The notes beneath the pieces are model-generated. The model was not told the origin of the DNA, searched no databases, and saw nothing but the letters and a program-made list of their open reading frames with translations. 64,000 nt of DNA from Vitis vinifera (lineage: Eukaryota; Streptophyta; Magnoliopsida; Vitales; Vitaceae): positions 5,156,501 to 5,220,500 of the forward strand of contig NC_081815.1 in the NCBI RefSeq assembly GCF_030704535.1, written 5' to 3'. Each line of letters opens with the position of its first letter. Within the stretch, counting starts at the first letter, position 1. A program made the position numbers and the translations under genes. Positions 23,441 through 35,433 of this stretch are shown here, one piece after another.

Positions 23441-23762
23441 GCCTACATGGATTTCAATCTTTATCCCCTCGCCATCATTTTCTCTTTGGAGATTAGAGTC
23501 AATCCTATATTTATGATATTCTCTATCTCTGATTCATGGGATGTTTCTTGATTTAATTTAGCCTTAGTTTATTGTTCCCTGCTTCTTATGACAGTTATTT
23601 CTTATCATCTCCCTCTTCAGCTTGCAGTTTTGCAGGTCTCTAGCAGTCCTCCGACGTCTGCAGACACTAATAGGTAACTTCAGGTATGATAAGTGTAAGC
23701 TGTAGAGATCATTAATGGGCTCTTTTTTTTTTTTTTTCCATCTTGATGTTGATTGCTCGAGA

Positions 23763-23817
23763 AAAAGGAGCTTCTTTTTCTCTCTCTCTCTTTCTCTTTC
23801 TCTCTCTTTCTCTCTGT
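23763..23817 (+). repeat. CT-rich microsatellite
   Basis: A run of TCTCTC and TTTCTC units downstream of the miR171 hairpin. Low-complexity frames read from both strands here are artefacts of the repeat. Confidence 0.8.
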
Positions 23818-24550
23818 GGATGAACTCAATGAAGGAATAAGTTTTCTCTCTTGCGGATTGCATGGAATCACATGTACAAGTTTCAAACTTAAATCAATTC
23901 ATCGTTTGGATGTGTTTATTTCTAATTGTATATATATACATATATAAGTTGGATTGCATCTTCCATTCATAGCAACCAATCATCATACTGTTGTTTTGAC
24001 ACAATATTTTGAAGCTATACAGATTGACCAACCTAGAATGATCAATTAGTGGAGGCAGGACCATACATGCAGAAATTAAGAAATGTTGATGTTTTTTAAG
24101 CTTTACAACCGGTGATGATAGTACATGGATCCTTTCTTTTCTTTTCCATTCTAGTAAACCCATTTCTACCTCCTACAAAAGTACTGTATCAAACTGACTG
24201 TAATAATTCCATGTGTCATCCAAACACCCCACAACTAATATTACTTGATCATCAGTTACAAAGCCTAGCAGGAAGAGAAATCAAAGAATCTTCACCCATC
24301 TGGAACTGACTTCTATATGTATATATATATATGTAGTTTCATTTCGTTTTCTCAGTTAAAGCAGAAAAGCTTCAACTAACTGTTCTGTGGGGTAAGATAG
24401 TTGGTCAAAGGAGCCTTACAGTACTGAAACGACAGCTCCCCGCATGCTCAATAGTCAATACTTCTAGCATTTTGATTATGGGTTTTCCCCATTTTGTAAA
24501 ATTTCCAGTTCATGCTTCTTGTAATTTCTGGCTTGCTCAATATCTGCACT

Positions 24551-24728
24551 AAATATATATATAGCCTTTAGAAGCAGTTCTTACAAGGTAGTTTTGATGG
24601 GGGCTAGAAGCACTGCCACCAAGCCTGCTGCTGCTTCTAAAAGGCACCCTAAAATTATGATCTCTGATGGAGCTGAAACTACAGCGGCATATAGGAATTA
24701 CTTTGAACTTCAGATTGTTACAAGCTAG
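24551..24728 (+). other. Small 43-codon ORF behind a TATA-like run; possible gene relic
   Basis: ATATATATATAGCC (24551-24564) is followed by an ATG at 24597 and a 43-codon frame ending TAG at 24726-24728. The start, MGARSTATKPAAASKR, is rich in Ala, Lys and Arg, then HPKIMISDGAE. This faintly recalls the N-tail and HP..EMISDA start of linker histone H1. There is no continuation, so if real it is a truncated relic. Low confidence. Confidence 0.22.
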
Positions 24729-24830
24729 CTTACTCTGAACAACGAATTAAGGAGAAGGAAACAACAGTTCTGTGTTCTTCGGTGTCAAACCAGCTCAGAA
24801 CCTAGCTCCTACGTAATTGAAAACCCTCGG

Positions 24831-25450
24831 CTCTGTTTGAAAAGTGTTTTCAAAAACAGTTTTTCAAAATTGTTTTTTGATGTTTACAACCGGGAGTATG
24901 TCTCAATTCAAAAATACTTTAAATCTATTTTCTAGTTTTTAAAAATAATTTTTTTATAATATTTTATTTTTAATTATTCTTCGTATTTGTATAATTATTT
25001 TTTAAATCAATTGTAAAAAAATCAAAATAACTAAAAGATATTATCTGAAAGCATCCAACCTATGTTTTTGTGGTAATTGTTTTTTTTTTCTATTCTCCAA
25101 ATTAAAAAACAAAACAGAATGTTTTCAAATAACATATTTTAATTATTTTTTATTTACTTTTTACGATTGTTTTAAAAAATAATTATACAAACATATATAG
25201 AATAATTAAAAATAAAGCATTTGATATACAAATTATTTTTAAAATATTAAAAACAAGTTAAAAATATTTTAAGTTTTCAAATAGATTTTTATTCTACAAA
25301 ACATTATACAACGGTTTTCAAAAACTGTTTTTTAAAACTATTTTTCAGAATTGTTTTTGAAAACAATTACAACAATCATATTTTCCTTTTTCCGTAATCA
25401 AATAGTGTTCTCTTGTTTTTTATTTTAAAAAATAATTGTCAAACATGCTT
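24831..25450. mobile_element. Palindromic MITE, about 620 bases
   Basis: The left end (CTCTGTTTGAAAAGTGTTTT, then CAAAAACAGTTTTTCAAAAT) is matched by the reverse complement of the right end (GTTTTTGAAAACAATT... TAATTGTCAAACATGCTT). The interior is AT-rich and non-coding. Long terminal inverted repeats, small size and lack of coding capacity define a MITE. I could not fix a target-site duplication, so the superfamily is open. Confidence 0.7.
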
Positions 25451-26594
25451 AAGTTTCTAATTTGGTTATTTGCAACTACCATGACAATAATAAAACAATA
25501 ATCATTAGTGCTCATCATGACATAATTGAATTCAGATGGTAAGTGAAGATATTATTTTTATGTACGAGATTTGATTTACATGCAGCTACTTGTATGGACT
25601 CCAACAACCATAACTTTATAAGCAAAATGCATGTCTCAAAATAATGGATGGATGATTTTCTTTGTTTTTATTTTCCCCTATTAATGCACAAATAATTTAT
25701 ATTTGTCTTCATTGCTTTGAGAGAACAATGTTCTTGTTTATTTTAAACAAGGCCAATAACAAATTTGATGATTGCAATTTTTGGTCCCAAGAAAATGCTA
25801 AAAAAAGAAAAATAATTTTATTATATTTAGTTTATCATGAATATATATATATATAAAATTAAAATTAATTAAATTTTTATATATTTAAAAAATTTTAATC
25901 TATATTACTTTTTTTTTTATTTTAAATTTTTCGTTTTTCCTTAAAAAAAAAACCAAACATAGTGGATGTGTCAAATTTGAAGGGATTGACCTCTGTTGAG
26001 CCGTGTTGACTTCAAAAAAAAAAAAAAAAAAAGAGAAATTTCTTGAAAAATCGGTAAAAATATTGATAAATTCCAATATTTTGATGATATTTTTGAAAAA
26101 TCACCGAAATATATCTCTCATCCCACTTTTGGTCCGTGGCCGTAGAAAATCAAAATAAATCATAGGTATTAATTAATTTATTAATGTAATTTTAGAAATT
26201 TATGTCTCTTGATCTACACATGCTACCAGCAGAAAGGGGACTACTTTGAACTAAAAAACTTGAATCTCTATGATCAAATTTGAGCACCAGCTTTGACGCC
26301 CATACAGAAGCATTTGCGGTTTCCTAACCGATTTGCTCATCTCTCTAAACGACGTCGTCGCCTTCTGCTATATGCCTATATCTGTATCATTACAGGTATT
26401 TCCGAGTTCCCCGCCAAACCATCCAACTGAAATAACAGTCTCTCCTCTGCATATCATTATCACCCCCACAGAACCTCCGATGGAAGGTTGGGGTTTTCAT
26501 CAATATCTCACACCAGGAACTCTGTAGAAAAAAGGAGAAAACACAAACCCAGATACGGATTGATAAAATATTTTGAAGTAAGGGCTTTCACATT
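25451..26594. other. Upstream region of the SNRNP25-like gene
   Basis: AT-rich DNA with an A-run at about 26015-26032 and a patch (26040-26120) of repeated AATATT and GATATTTTTGAAAAATC motifs resembling an old dispersed repeat. The last 300 bases are less AT-rich and are probably promoter and 5' UTR of the gene starting at 26595. A perfect palindrome ACGACGTCGT lies at 26349-26358. Confidence 0.45.
26349..26358 (+). promoter_or_regulatory. ACGT-core palindrome upstream of SNRNP25-like gene
   Basis: ACGACGTCGT is a perfect 10-base palindrome containing the GACGTC core recognised by plant bZIP factors. It lies about 240 bases before the ATG. Whether it lies in the promoter or 5' UTR is unknown. 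Confidence 0.35.
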
Positions 26595-27948
26595 ATGCCA
26601 GGCCTTGGACCGGTGTTTTTAGAGGCTTGCATGTGCGGTATTGCATCTTCATCTTCTCCTCAGCCTGAGGATTGCGGCATTAGGAAGAGCTTTGCGTATC
26701 AGAAGCTGCCTCAGCAGCTTCTCAGGCTGTCTGTCCTCAAACTGGATGGTTCTTGTTTCGGTATACTGATTGGAAATCCACTGCTTTGCATATAATTATA
26801 TGTCAAAGATTGTTTGGATGTGATTTCAATTTGGAAATATCTTTTCATGATTGCAGAGATCCAAGTTCCCAAGGGTGCCTCCATTGCAGAACTGAAAGAG
26901 GCAGTGGTGAAGGCCTTTGGACAGACTCAAGAGGAGGAACAAACTAAGATATCATGGTATGGTGTTGTTTGTAAGTTCTTCCTGAGTTGATTTTGTTTGA
27001 TATGAGACTTCATAGCACAAATTTTAGTTGTTCAAAGTTTTCGGGTTTAAGCATTTAATTCAGTTTCTCTTTTTTTTTTTTCGTGTGGTTTTAAATCTTT
27101 TGCAAGCAGGTCGCTTGTGTGGCTTCATTTTTGCTTGTGTTATAAAAGATGGAAGCTCTTTGATGACAAGATGTATATTCGAGATTTTCGGATCAAGGAC
27201 GGGGATCAGGTGATCATGATATTCTAATTTCTTGCTGAATGTTGTACACTTTGTATCTGCATGCCTCTGTTGAATTGGTTAGACAGATCTTCATGATGGA
27301 AATTAAATTGATTAAGTACTAATCAACATCTATAAAACATTACACATATAGATGCAGTTTATAGACAGAAGCTTTTAGGTCACAAAACAGTATTCATATA
27401 GCCCATATGTTAAAAGTAATCACCAGAACATTTATTTTTTTTGGCATAATCTTGTGGGGATTGCCTAAGCTTCATATATAGACCATTCCAAGGTTTTCTT
27501 ATGCCTCCTGCCTCCTCTGAAACATCTCAAAATTTTGCTCAGTTTTGATGGAACAGGAAAATTTAGAATAGAATGTCTTCTGTTCTTGAGTTTTCCATTG
27601 ATTGCCTGGGTGATAATATGACCTTTTGAGGATTGAGGACCAGTGTACAAGGGATGGAGACATGGGGGACTTGGATTTTTCTGGCTACTGAAGTATCATT
27701 AATAGAATGTTGATTCCATGCAGCATTTTTTTTCCCTTTTGATATGTGTCATGTCAGAATTTCTAGTTAGAAATTTAGAATTCTGCATTATTATTTACAT
27801 TTTTCAAATGCTTTATTGTTTAATTCTTTGGTGCTAACTGTTACCACTTTCTATGGCACAATAATAACTCCTTTTTTTTTTCTGGTAAATACAGCTCCAA
27901 TTTGTCCGCCACTTGTCAGTTAACTACAACCTGGATATGGAAGATTAA
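26595..27948 (+). CDS. SNRNP25-like ubiquitin-fold protein (U11/U12-25K family)
   Basis: Four exons, 26595-26760, 26857-26956, 27110-27209 and 27895-27948, give 139 residues with clean GT-AG junctions. Residues 44-130 form the ubiquitin-like domain: LSVLKLDGS, then SIAELKEAVVKAF, KISWSLVWLHFCL and finally IKDGDQLQFVRHLS. These blocks match a plant family annotated as ubiquitin-like superfamily or U11/U12 small nuclear ribonucleoprotein 25 kDa-like proteins. The true 25K subunit belongs to the minor spliceosome. The VRHLS ending looks closer to the plant paralogues of unknown role than to canonical U11/U12-25K, so a splicing function is not assured. The N-terminal 43 residues are Ser/Cys-rich and not conserved to my knowledge. 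No intron in this gene has a U12-type donor. Confidence 0.87.
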
Positions 27949-28686
27949 GGATCAGTGCTGGTTGTGAACAGTTCATAGTGCAAGATTTTCTGAGTGGCTT
28001 GCTCTTCATGGTTTTCTATTCTCATTGTACACAAAGGTTACACGACTGTTCAAAGGATGGTAGGTATTATGATTTAGGATGACCTTGCTGATTAGCTTAA
28101 TAATTCCTTTTGGAAATTGGGATAGATCCTTTGGGATCTGATTCAATCTATATATACCATGAAAAATCATCATCTTATATCAGCTTTGGGTTGAAACCGT
28201 GAACAATGCCCATGAAAGAGAAAATGCAGAAAGACGAAGATGATGCTTGTCAGGAGAAACAAAGGGAGTATTCTAAGCACCAATGTTGTAGATAGGAGGG
28301 ACCTTGATTTCATACAACAACTGAGAATTCAAATTATCACACTATTAGAAAAGGTGGCTATCATTCTTCAAATTGTTGGGCATGGGGATAACAAGTTGAG
28401 ACAAGGAAAGAATTGCTTGTTGAGATTTGCAGGGTATTGTTTAAGAGTTTACCTGAGGATGGTTCATCTTTCAGATAAACCCAGCAAATGAAGATTGGAT
28501 ATATGACTGCTTATGGTGATTCTACATTTCCTTTTCTATTTTTATTTTTTATAATTATTAGACCAGAATAACTGTTTCAAGATCTATTTTGTTCCAAGTT
28601 TCTAAACTTGATTGGACAGTTGTCTTCCCATTTTCATTATGAGTGAAGTATAGCAAATGTGAATGTATTTAACTGTTTCTAATTGT

Positions 28687-28738
<52 letters not shown>

Positions 28739-31151
28739 CTTTCTCAAATGAATTGAAAACAAGTTCATTGGATTTGATTGCATCCTTTGTAGCTACAATA
28801 TGGATCCCAGGCCATCCCTGCTGTAACCCATAATCGCCTAAGGATTAAATTACCATTCTAGAATGCCGTGGTTCGTGACAACCAACACTGGATGTCATAT
28901 CTACTCTTGCTGATTAAATTACCAGCGATAGAAATTACCTATGGCTAATTACTTCAGTGCATGAAGTATGTGATGGGTTCCGATTTAGTGGGTTAATTGT
29001 AAAAAGAATCTGCTTGATTTGCAGAAGATTTCAGTCAGATTACTTGAGCAGTGAAATTGTGAATGAGAGAAGTTCTCAAATATTTTTAACTCACTCATTT
29101 GATAAAGCTGATAACTAGTGAAAATTTTCTGCTAAATTTGGAGGAGGGGCAAGGTTAGGTGTGATGATAATAGTAGTGCTGAATGAAGTCAGTTGAAGGA
29201 GAGGATGTCAAAAATTCAACAGAAGTTTACTGAAGGGACAAAAGAATATGGAGGATGAGGCAGCTGATGAGGCCGTACCATGGGGAAGGGACAAAAGAAT
29301 GTGGAGGATGAGGTAGCTGTGGAATACCAGTTTGGAGAAGCATAAGGACAAGGGTCTTGATTCTCAGGTTGAGCAGCAGTGGAATTGTCATAATCTCCCC
29401 ACCCGCTTCTTTTTTCATGGATTGGCTTCCCATTTTGAGATTGCTATAAACTACAATTTTGGTTGTAAATGACTAAATTCTTGTGCCATTTTCTTCCAAA
29501 AAAAAAAAGAAATACACCAAATAAGAAACTGCTCTAGAAGTTCAAGAATTAAAGCTTTAGAAGAGAGATTCATATAAGCCAGATCCCCAGTCAGCAACTT
29601 CACATTTCCAACGAAGTTCACTTTTGACAGGAGTGAGAGGTGAGTCTCTGTGGGGGCACAAAGCTAGACTGAAGAATGGCCACTGTGCTCTCATGCCCAT
29701 GACCATGAGAGTTAAACTTGGGGTACATGGCTTGGTGGCATTGTCCTAATCCACTTCCACTCGTTATCTACTCTCTTTCATGTAAATATTTTCTGCTTTG
29801 AATTCAATAAAACTCTCATGATATTAAAATATATTTACTTAGATAAGAGAAACTAATCTCCTATCTGATATGAAATAACACAATCATCTTTCATATAGAT
29901 ACAAAGTTCCTTTTAAGTTTGCAAAATTATGAGACTAAACAACTAGACAAACACCCCCATATGGGGCCTACAAACAAAGTCTCACAATGGGATCAATGAT
30001 CAACTTTGATACTATTTGCAATACTTACCTCCTCCATGTACATATTGTCTACCCCAAGTCCAATGAGACACTCTTAACTTAAAAACGCATCTAAAAGGAG
30101 ATTATATATACATATTGTCCTAAACTTTTTTTCCTATTTGTTGCAAGACATCCTAGACATCCCTGTCCACAATTTTGTTTTCATCTGGCTTTATTGGAAG
30201 GTGCTACTCGGTACTGTTAACCCTTCTAGACATCCTCCATTGAATAAGTTAAAATCAAGTTTGGATTCTAGCTTAAATTGTGATGTCAACCAGAACAACA
30301 TATAAGTAGATATTTGCTTCAGATCTTGGTATAAAGTATATATATGTGCTCATTTTGCTGGAAACATGTTGGTCCATGTCCAAGACCTCGTGTATCCCTC
30401 CCATTAGAACACTTGGGTCCACGTTCAGCTTTATCGCCGAAACCATAACCAAGCAGCCCAGGGTATGCTTCATAGAATTTAAAACATCGGGTGAAGGGGA
30501 ATGAATAACCAAGGAAGAAGGTGAGGCTTCAGAAGAAGGTGAGGCAACAGAAGGATCTGCCATTGGGGAACGGGGGGAACCAGAACTTGAACCAGGTAAA
30601 CCATAGACTAGACACATCCTAGAGGCTCCATGGAGCAGCATGGGCCAGCATAGTTTCTGCCTATGGAAGTATGAAACACCTTTATATTGGGAAGATAAAA
30701 GTGCAGATAGTTAGTTATTAGACAAAGGAACAAAAGAAGGCAGATTTTAATCCTAGGATCTTAGAATTCCATATAACACCAAAAGGAAACAGTCTCAATT
30801 CTAATTACACAAGAAGCAAAATGAAATTCCCAATACTCAAAGCAGTAGACATTAAAGAAGCTGCAAATAACAATCTTGGAAATGCAAGGACTTATCTAAT
30901 TACAATGATATATCTCAGTTACAGCACTGGAAAATGGCAACGATTGATCCACAATAACAGTTAGCTCTCAACTCTATTAAAGAAAAGGAAAATGATGCAC
31001 GTTTCCTCTTCCATTTTCCTTTTGGCGAATCTCAAACACCCAAAAAATTATACCAAAAACTTGAAATATTGTCTTCACACAACCCATTTCTATAGAGGTG
31101 GCATCTCAACATTTGTTTCAACTGAAATTTGGGCCAGGAATTGACTACCCA
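27949..31151. other. Intergenic region between convergent genes
   Basis: This contains the 3' UTR of the SNRNP25-like gene and, on the other strand, the 3' UTR of the kinase gene. A CT/ATCT microsatellite lies at 28689-28738. Around 29990-30130 the phrases GATACTATTTGCAATACTTA and CCAATGAGACACTCTTAACT resemble a very common plant dispersed repeat. An open frame at 30273-30641 (minus, 122 codons, SPS-rich) has no family I recognise. Confidence 0.45.
28689..28738 (+). repeat. Compound microsatellite (CT)n(ATCT)n
   Basis: About 17 CT units are followed directly by four ATCT units. Such compound repeats are usually length-polymorphic. Confidence 0.95.
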
Positions 31152-34100
31152 TTATCTACAATGCTGCTTACCAGTGTTCAATGGAGAGCCTCTCATGCTT
31201 TTGGACTGGTTGTAGGTGACCTGTGGAGTTCCATCCGGTTTCTTCTTGCGTCGCCCTTGCTGAGATAAGCGGGAGTGATAAGATAGGATGGCAAGGTCGT
31301 TGAGGTCTTGCAACGGAGTGAGAACCTTTACAACTTCATCCATGCAAGGGCGGGATTTGGGGTCCGCACTGAGGCAGTTGTAAGCTAACTGAGAGACTTT
31401 CTGCACCCCTTTAAGGGAGTAATTCAGTTCCAGGCGGGGATCAACTATTTGGTAAAGCTTTCGCTTGTCAGCCAAATAAGGCCTAGCCCATGCAACAAGA
31501 TTCTGTTCTCCGCGAGGGCGTTTCTTGTCCATTGATCTTCTACCAGTTAAAATCTCAAGTAGCACAACCCCAAAGCTGTAAACATCGCTCTTAGATGTCA
31601 AGTGTCCTAAGAGAAAAAGAGCCAAAATTGTACAGGTAAGGTGTCAAATTTTTCAAGTTCAAAGGAATGGAACAACACATATTTGAGAGCATTGCTCTTA
31701 GATGTCAAGCATCCTGAGAGAAAAGGAGCAAAAATTGTACAGGTAAGGTATCAAAATTTTCAAGTACAAAAGAATGGAACACATATTTGAGCAGGACCAC
31801 CCAAAAGATAGTTCTCAGAAAGTCAAAAAAGTCGATGCCAAAACCTACCATATAGGAGATGAACCATTTGGTTTGACGAATTTCTGAGGTTTCCTCGAAC
31901 AGTTTTCCCACTGTTTAAAATAACAAGGTTTCCTACTGTATTTTTGGAAAGTCTATATAATTTTCATAGTTTTAGGTGAGACCTTTATCTTTTCATGACG
32001 CTTATCTAAAAGAAAGGATATTTCACGACTCACTGAAGGGACACATCTTCAGTTTTAAATCACAACTCTGGTGATTTTGTGACAGCACTCAATGTTGAAT
32101 GACCAGCTTGTGTATTGAGACACTCTGATATCCAAATTTAAGAAATAATTTTGACACGGCATCCAAATGCCACCATTAATATATTTTCTCTGCCAGTTTC
32201 TTTAAAGATTACAAATAAATGGTAGAACTCAAAATAATATATTTGTAACTTTTCCGGAAACAGACTGGTTTGCAATCCAAACATCCGGTCAAAAAACCAT
32301 TTGCTCACATAAAACTTTCTGCTTTGGCATATGGATTTTCAAATTTGTCATCTGAACTAATTCCCAGCAAATCCCTTTCAGAAGTTTTGGTGGATGCTGT
32401 TTAGTTGAAAAGGCTAGCTCTTCAATTAGATCAAATCATCTGATATTACTTATACCTGTCCTCACATATTCGGGAGCAGCATAGCCATATGTTCCAACAA
32501 CCCTTGTTGAAACATGTGTGTCACCTTCCTGAGGGCCAGCTTTTGCCAGACCGAAATCTGAAAGCTTTGCATTATATTCCTATAGAAGGAAATTCCATAT
32601 AAGTGAAGCAGCTAAACAAAAATAAAAGCATACATTTCATCATCATTTTTAATCACATACCGAATCAAGTAAAATGTTGGACGTCTTGAAGTCCCTGTAA
32701 ATAACAGGTTCAGGACCCTCGTGGAGAAAGGCCAGCCCTTTTGCTGCACCAAGTGCAATCTTAATCCTGTTGGACCATGGAAGAGGTATGGTCCCTTCAA
32801 GATTTGAGATAACATCAGCATATGTATGATAACACAAAGTGAATTAGTTCCATTTTAAAAAGAGTAGAAATGGGCTGTCATACTGAATAAAAAAAATAAA
32901 CTACACTGGAGACACTGTACTTAAATTAAATCTGCGCTGAATTTTATTATATAGACTAAATTAACAGTTTGATTCAAAAAGATATGAGGGCCTACCAAGA
33001 CACAAAAAGAAGTGTAATTCTGCAGCATCTTAGAACAGTCTTGAAAGGAGCACTCTTGGGGTGACCAAGTTCAAGGTGGACAGTCTTGCATAGTCTAAAA
33101 TTTCTTTTTCTTTACCAGGGTGGTCCACAATTTCTTTGAACTGTTCCTTAAAATATATATAAAAGTCTTTTTGACTTTCTTTGTATCATATTAATCTAGA
33201 GACGAATGTTAGCTAGGTCGGGCTCTGGCTGATCATAGCTAGTGAAAATTTCAACATAGATTAGCCATTAGACAGAGTTGCTCTAATTTCAGATAACATT
33301 TCTCCAATATTCCGACAAAAATGATATTTAGAAGGGTGGCAATGAACCAAAATTTGCAGAAGTGATGCTCCTCGGTTAATTATGATCTAAACAATTAGAT
33401 CTATCAAAATATTAGGACAAATCATGACGAGTCTAACTCTTAGAAGAAACAGATAAAGAAGGGGGAAAAAACTAGCAGCCTTTGTGGCAAAGCAACAAGA
33501 TTTGCATTGTGGCATGCCTCTACAGAAATTACAAAGATGAAAGGAGGTAAAAGGAAAAGAAGGAAAAACACAAAAGAAAGAAACATCAAACATCTTGCAC
33601 CTTTGTTGAAAAAAGGATATCATTGCACTTTATCCAATTGTCAAAAGGAAAACTTTCGTTATTCTACAAATGTGACCAGAACTTCAAAATTGATAAGAAA
33701 CAAAATTTCTAAATAGCATCATTATCTAGCACTCCCAAGGCATATTTTTCTATGCAAAAGGCAAAATGACAACCATGGCAGATGATCATATTTTCAGAAA
33801 TTATAAAATAAATACCATATATCACTAATTCTATCATGATGATAAGCCAAGAGGAGAGAGTGTCGAAACTCACTTCTGAAAAGGTGATTTTCAAGGCTTC
33901 CACGGGTCATAAATTCATAAACAAGCAGTCGCTGATCATCTTCAATGCAGTACCCAATAAGTTTAACAAGATTAGGGTGGTGAAGCTGTCCAAGGAAGCC
34001 TACCTCAGCCTGCGTTTGGGAAAATGCCTATCATTAACATGTCATATTTGTAGCCTCTTACTAACATTTTCAAGTCAATCTACTAACCCAAAGTAAATAA

Positions 34101-35433
34101 TCTACTAACCACCCATTCTCTATGGCCTTGAAGACCATCTGGCTTCAAACTTTTGACAGCCACTGTAATCCCTGACCCAGGTTTTGCAGGTGCTGTCCCA
34201 TTCTCCTCTATCCATCCTTTGAAGACATATCCAAATCCACCTTCCCCAAGAATACTATCCGGCCTGAAGTTTCCTGTTGCAGACTTTAGCTCCTGGAAAG
34301 TAAATTGTAGCAGCTGGCACACATCTTTGTTTTCAGTTGCTGATGGATTGGGATTATCGGAAGAGAGCTGAGCTTCATTCGGAGCATAGAGCTCCCGGTT
34401 ACTTGCGTTTAGATATCGCGTCTCAGTGGCTGCACAGACACGATCTCAATGTTATATGTCTTCCTCTGGTCACAACTTTTTTAGACTCTAAGAATCATAA
34501 ATTTCAACTCAGCTTGATCCCAAAACTTTAACCAAAAAACACCAAAACAAATAGGCAGAGACAGAGAAGTTCAATGAAGGAAAAGATAAGAAAAGAAAAA
34601 AAAAAATTCTTCTCTACTTTAGTTCCTCAAGAGACCAAAAAACTGGTATATGCATCTAAATTCAGATGGAATTTTATACTTTTTCTGTAGAGATTGAGTA
34701 CCAGGACTTACCAATACCCATCATATGTATGAGAAGAACACATTCACAAAAAGATAAGGGAGAAAATAAGGGGGAAAAGGAAGGAGAAAGAAATCCAGGT
34801 GAGATTTCAATTGCAACAAACTCCATTGAATATTGGTGGTTAGAATTCCAGCAATTAATCTTAGTGGAAGAATCAGTAAAAACTCAATGTGAGATCTTTG
34901 CTCTCAAATTACAACTCTTTTAAAATCTCACAATATTTAGAACCTTTTCGAGAAGAAAGTGATGAGGTTCTCAAAATTTAAGATCCCAAGACAACAAAGG
35001 GAGCATAGTATTGAATCACTTTCAGAGTACAATAAAAAACCATACTGATTGAATTATCTCAGAGTGATAGAAGGGAGGATGAGAACAAGAAATAAATACA
35101 AACAAAAAAGAAAAAAGAAAAAAAAGGAAAAATCCGGTTCTTCACATGAGATAAAAAACAGAGAAAACCCATATTTAGACACCCATGGAGCATTCATCAC
35201 AAGACATGGATCAAACACTAGACCTCAAAATCTTGAAAAAACAGAAGGATCCCACAAAGAAAGCTTGAGAAGCAACAAGATAACCGTGAGAATCAAATCC
35301 AAATAACAATACCAGCATCATAAACGAGACTGGTCCGAGGAATAGTGTTAACAGAATCCCTAGAAGCAGAGGACTTGCAGGAACCTCTAACACCGCGTTT
35401 AAGAACAGCCCAGCACCCACAATTCTTCTCCAT
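31152..35433 (-). CDS. Receptor-like cytoplasmic kinase, RLCK-VII / PBL type
   Basis: Six exons on the minus strand, in order 35433-35313, 34429-34110, 34009-33874, 32794-32661, 32579-32456 and 31606-31152, give 429 residues with GT-AG introns in phase. All kinase landmarks are present: Gly loop GEGGFGYVF (102-110), Lys133 in VAVKSL, Glu149, YRDFK (Arg226, Asp227, an RD kinase with the YRD typical of RLCK-VII), DFG 245-247, and APE 272-274. The [16 protein letters not shown] block and VYDAA-type N-tail place it near the PBL34/35/36 branch. Such kinases relay signals from receptor kinases at the plasma membrane in immunity and development. There is no Gly2, so no myristoylation; Cys5 and Cys7 could be palmitoylated. 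The C-tail is basic (GRRKKK). The leader upstream of the ATG is CT-rich on this strand. Confidence 0.94.

Noticed and set aside
30273..30641. 122-codon open frame on the minus strand downstream of the kinase gene
   Set aside because: Ser/Pro-rich start and no known family; lies in the 3' region between convergent genes, so chance or repeat relic is likelier.
34083..34371. Plus-strand frames over the kinase exons
   Set aside because: They are complements of the kinase Gly-loop exon; the minus-strand reading carries all the conserved motifs.
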